From: Mycobacterium yunnanensis
Lineage (GTDB): Bacteria > Actinomycetota > Actinomycetes > Mycobacteriales > Mycobacteriaceae
Length of the DNA stretch: 64,000 nt
Reading direction: 5' to 3'
Assembly: GCF_025823185.1 (NCBI RefSeq)
Contig: NZ_JACKVK010000001.1
Location: 318,846 to 382,845 of the forward strand
A model generated the notes under the pieces. The model was not told the origin of the DNA, did not search any database, and worked only from the letters and a program-made list of their open reading frames with translations. The position numbers and the translations under genes were made by a program. Numbering within the stretch: position 1 is the first letter of the stretch; every line of letters starts with the position of its first letter. Shown in pieces: positions 61,510 through 64,000 of this stretch.

Positions 61510-63236
61510 GACTGAAAGTCCTCCGGTAGGTCGACGTGGCGGGAGCGCAACCATTCGCCGAGACCCTTGGCCTGGGGGTCGAAGCGGGCTTGGTGGGCCA
61601 CGCCCTTGCCGAGGATGCCCTCGATGACGAAGTTGACGGCACGCAGGTTGGGTAGCAGGTAACGGGTGACCGGCAAGTTCTTCGTCTCCGGCAGCAATTC
61701 GCGCAGGGCGTCGACCGTCAGGGTGTGGGCGAGCCAACTCCACTGCTCCGGGTTCCGCACCCAGACCCCGACGTTGGCGCCGCCGCCCTTGTCCCCACTC
61801 CGCGCGCCGGCCACGTCGCCGAGCGGTGCCCGACGGGTCGGGCCAGGCGCTGGCGACGGTGGCATCGGGGCCGGGGCGACGGGTTCGAGGACCTTCGTCG
61901 GCGACGCCGAGGGAATCGACGTGCGGGTGCCGTCGGCGTGCACCGCAACGTGGGGGACGGCGGTGGCGTCCACGTACCCCGCGGTGAAGACGCCGTAGAC
62001 CTGGCCGTCGCCGGGCGGTGCCGTCGTGGTGAAACCAGGGTAGCTGGCGAGCGCCAATTCGACTGCCGACGAGGAGAATTGGCGCCCCACGACCTTCGGA
62101 TCGGTGTCGCGGACCACGCACCGCAGCAGCGCGCTGGCAGCCTCCTCGGTGTCGGCGTCGGGATGGTCGGTGCGGGCCAGCGTCCATTCCAGCTCGGCCG
62201 GTCGCACCGCCAGGCCGGCCTCCAGTTGACGCTGCACCAGGTCGGCCTTGGCCTCGACGTCGAGACCGGTCAGCACGAACGTCATCGCGTTGCGGAACCC
62301 GCCGACGGCGTTGAGGGACACCTTCAGGGTGGGCGGCGGCTCCTCGCCGCGGGCGCCGGCGATCCGGACGCGGTCGGGCCCGTCCTGGCTCAACCGGAGG
62401 CTGTCCAGCCGAAGGGTGACGTCGGGATTGGCGTAACGCTCGCCGCCGATCTCGTAGAGCAGCTGGGCGGTGACGGTGTCGACGCTGACCAGGCCTCCTG
62501 TACCGGGGTGCTTGGTGATCACGGACGATCCGTCGGCGTCGATCTCGGCGATCGGGAAACCGGGGTGCACGAGGTCGGGCACGTCGCCGAAGAAGGCGAA
62601 GTTTCCGCCGGTGGCCTGCGTGCCGCATTCGATGACGTGCCCGGCGGCGACGGCCCCGGCGAGGGCGTCGTAGTCGGTTCGAGTCCAGCCGAAGTGGGCG
62701 GCCGCCGGACCGACGATCACCGACGCGTCGGTGACGCGGCCGGTGACGACGACGTCGGCGCCGCCCGCGAGGCACTCGACGATGCCCCAGGCGCCCAGGT
62801 AGGCGTTGGCGGCGAGCACGTCGTCGGCGAAGCCGAATTCGGCGCGCCGGGCGACGAGGTCGTCACCCTCGACGTGCGCGACGGCGACCTCGAGGCCGAG
62901 TCGTTCGGCCAGCGCCCGGACGGCGGCGGCCAGGCCGGCGGGATTTAGCCCGCCGGCGTTGGCGACGATCTTCGTGCCGGTGTCCAGTGCGGTTCCCAGT
63001 GACTCCTCGAGCTGGGTGAGGAACGTCTTGGCGTAGCCGCGCTCGGGGGACTTGGCGCGGTCGCGGGCCAGGATCAGCATCGTCAGCTCGGCGAGGTAGT
63101 CGCCGGTGAGGTAGTCGAGCTCGCCGCCGGTCACCATCTCGCGCATCGCAGCGTGGCGGTCGCCGTAGAAGCCCGAGCAATTCCCGATGCGCACCGGCCC
63201 GACGCTGCTGCCCTGCGGACGCACTCGAGCTCCCAT
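61506..63236 (-). CDS. AtuA-like (acyclic terpene utilisation) domain protein (Rv0976c-like)
   Basis: A 576-residue protein. The N-terminal ~440 residues are an AtuA/DUF1446 domain: VRIGNCSGFYGDRHAAMREM, KIVANAGGLNPAGLA, CLAGGADVVVTGRVTDASVIVGPAA (piece GADVVVTGRVTDAS). The rest is the AtuA-like ferredoxin-fold tail with ARSGDKGGGANVGVWVR. AtuA is needed for citronellol/geraniol use in Pseudomonas; its reaction is not known. ATG 63236 was chosen; the frame is open to 63296. It is the first gene of the operon and is preceded by repeated CCGGTA motifs. Confidence 0.87.
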   Translation of the reverse strand: MGARVRPQGSSVGPVRIGNCSGFYGDRHAAMREMVTGGELDYLTGDYLAELTMLILARDRAKSPERGYAKTFLTQLEESLGTALDTGTKIVANAGGLNPAGLAAAVRALAERLGLEVAVAHVEGDDLVARRAEFGFADDVLAANAYLGAWGIVECLAGGADVVVTGRVTDASVIVGPAAAHFGWTRTDYDALAGAVAAGHVIECGTQATGGNFAFFGDVPDLVHPGFPIAEIDADGSSVITKHPGTGGLVSVDTVTAQLLYEIGGERYANPDVTLRLDSLRLSQDGPDRVRIAGARGEEPPPTLKVSLNAVGGFRNAMTFVLTGLDVEAKADLVQRQLEAGLAVRPAELEWTLARTDHPDADTEEAASALLRCVVRDTDPKVVGRQFSSSAVELALASYPGFTTTAPPGDGQVYGVFTAGYVDATAVPHVAVHADGTRTSIPSASPTKVLEPVAPAPMPPSPAPGPTRRAPLGDVAGARSGDKGGGANVGVWVRNPEQWSWLAHTLTVDALRELLPETKNLPVTRYLLPNLRAVNFVIEGILGKGVAHQARFDPQAKGLGEWLRSRHVDLPEDFQS

Positions 63237-63257
63237 CGTCGACCATCGTTCAACCAA

Positions 63258-63291
63258 CCGGTAGGCCGGTAGGTTAGCCGGTACCACCGGT
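63258..63291. promoter_or_regulatory. CCGGTAGG repeats upstream of the AtuA operon
   Basis: Two tandem copies of CCGGTAGG (63258-63273) are followed by CCGGTA (63278-63283) and ACCGGT, 22-55 bases upstream of the AtuA-like ATG. The core AACC-N4-GGCC-N4-GGTT is symmetric. This could be the operator of a TetR- or MarR-type repressor of the operon; no regulator gene is adjacent. The region up to rpmF (63297-63431) shows nothing else certain. Confidence 0.4.
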
Positions 63292-63431
63292 CCCACGTCA
63301 AGGGGCGCGACGGCGTTTTTGGAGGCTGGGTGGCTCTGCGGCTATTCTGAACTGCAATTGCCGACGCCTTGGCAGTAGTCGAGGCGAGTGCGGCGGTCTC
63401 GAAACGAAATCTCAAGAGGAGAAGTACCCCC

Positions 63432-63605
63432 ATGGCTGTGCCGAAGCGGAGAATGTCGCGGTCGAACACCCGTAGTCGGCGGTCGCAGTGGAAGACCGAG
63501 GCCACCGGCCTGGTCAACGTCAACGTCGCAGGTCAGCTGCACAAGGTGCCGCGTCGCCTGCTCAAGGCCGCCCGCCTCGGCCTCATCGACCTCGACCGCC
63601 GCTGA
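63432..63605 (+). CDS. rpmF: 50S ribosomal protein L32
   Basis: A 57-residue basic ribosomal protein. [20 protein letters not shown] is the L32 N-terminus, and [19 protein letters not shown] the actinobacterial C-terminus. It has no cysteines, so it lacks the zinc-binding CxxC pairs of canonical L32; this Cys-free form is usual in this lineage. GAGGAGA-like purines precede the ATG. Confidence 0.95.
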   Translation: MAVPKRRMSRSNTRSRRSQWKTEATGLVNVNVAGQLHKVPRRLLKAARLGLIDLDRR

Positions 63606-63633
63606 CCTTCTCGTCGCTCCTCTGACGGCGCGC

Positions 63634-63652
63634 CTCTCAGGCCTGTCTCAGA
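63634..63652 (+). promoter_or_regulatory. MprA box upstream of mprA
   Basis: Two 8-base direct repeats, CTCTCAGG and GTCTCAGA, are separated by three bases, giving 19 bases in all. This matches the two-subunit MprA box described for mycobacteria, where MprA controls its own operon. It lies 22 bases before the mprA start. Confidence 0.8.
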
Positions 63653-63673
63653 CACGGGGTTGAAACTGTCGCT

Positions 63674-64000
63674 GTGCGCATACTCGTGGTTGACGACGAT
63701 CGTGCTGTGCGCGAATCCCTGCGCCGGTCCCTCGCGTTCAACGGATATTCGGTCGACCTGGCGCAGGACGGCCTCGAAGCCCTGGACCTGATCGCCAGCG
63801 ACCGGCCCGACGCGCTGGTGCTCGACGTCATGATGCCCCGACTCGACGGGCTCGAAGTGTGCCGGCAGCTCCGCAGCACCGGTGACGACCTGCCCATCCT
63901 GGTGCTCACCGCCCGCGATTCGGTGTCCGAGCGCGTCGCGGGCCTCGACGCCGGAGCCGACGACTACCTGCCCAAGCCGTTCGCCCTGGAAGAACTGCTG
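63674..64000 (+). CDS. mprA: two-component response regulator MprA, N-terminal part
   Basis: The first 109 codons of an OmpR-family response regulator, cut by the window end. The receiver domain has [16 protein letters not shown] (acidic pocket), the phospho-acceptor Asp in [16 protein letters not shown], the Thr in [10 protein letters not shown] and the Lys in [13 protein letters not shown]. It is nearly identical, as I recall it, to M. tuberculosis MprA, which responds to envelope stress with the sensor MprB and controls sigE. GTG 63674 is the start. Confidence 0.96.
   Translation, partial: MRILVVDDDRAVRESLRRSLAFNGYSVDLAQDGLEALDLIASDRPDALVLDVMMPRLDGLEVCRQLRSTGDDLPILVLTARDSVSERVAGLDAGADDYLPKPFALEELL

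Overview
The window is high-GC actinobacterial DNA with the gene order of a mycobacterium, most likely an environmental or fast-growing species (Mycolicibacterium type). From memory, the backbone follows Mycobacterium tuberculosis Rv0938 to Rv0981: ligD, an Rv0940c-like LLM oxidoreductase, an Fpg-family glycosylase, an SDR, pgi, the Rv0948c-type chorismate mutase, uvrD1, an M23 peptidase, sucCD, an Rv0953c-like LLM protein, Rv0954, perM, purNH, the Rv0958/Rv0959 AAA-VWA pair, a DUF1707 protein, the echA7-fadE12-accA2-accD2-fadE13-Rv0976c operon, rpmF and mprA. No tRNA, rRNA, CRISPR array, insertion sequence or prophage was seen. No stretch longer than 300 bases lacks a gene.

Accessory blocks sit between the backbone genes. 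1-8 kb: an HNH/DUF222 fragment, ligD, a VOC protein, a translationally coupled operon (alpha/beta hydrolase, TetR, VOC, rnhA) behind a perfect palindrome, a cutinase and an MFS exporter. 8-16.5 kb: a ROK regulator, an LLM protein with a KstR-like box, an AurF-like diiron protein, cobF, a small holin-like membrane protein, and a three-subunit molybdenum hydroxylase whose Fe-S subunit has a Tat/lipoprotein signal. 24.8-29.4 kb: an AsfAB-like flavoprotein and ferredoxin coupled to an SsuABC-type importer, which suggests arylsulfonate sulfur scavenging. 33.6-41.2 kb: two divergent operons around an IclR regulator, carrying an LLM monooxygenase, a flavin reductase, an SDR, an epimerase-like protein, an aconitase-type hydratase pair, an isocitrate-lyase-superfamily lyase and a PEBP protein. 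This looks like an uncharacterised catabolic pathway ending in a substituted malate that is hydrated and cleaved. 41.3-45.7 kb: a degenerate thiolase and an LLM protein, each next to a KstR-like box, a methyltransferase and sfnG.

The regulatory DNA is informative. Upstream of the chorismate mutase there is a complete candidate attenuator: a 16-residue leader peptide with Phe and two Tyr, a pause hairpin, a possible antiterminator pairing and an intrinsic terminator. Three KstR-like palindromes, two CRP-like sites between the M23 gene and sucC, three repeated sites beside the iclR gene, and an MprA box before mprA can also be read directly.

The right end (54.7-63.2 kb) is a six-gene operon for branched acyl-CoA or isoprenoid catabolism (AtuA-like protein, two acyl-CoA dehydrogenases, biotin carboxylase AccA2/AccD2, enoyl-CoA hydratase). 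It is followed by rpmF and the start of mprA, which runs off the window.
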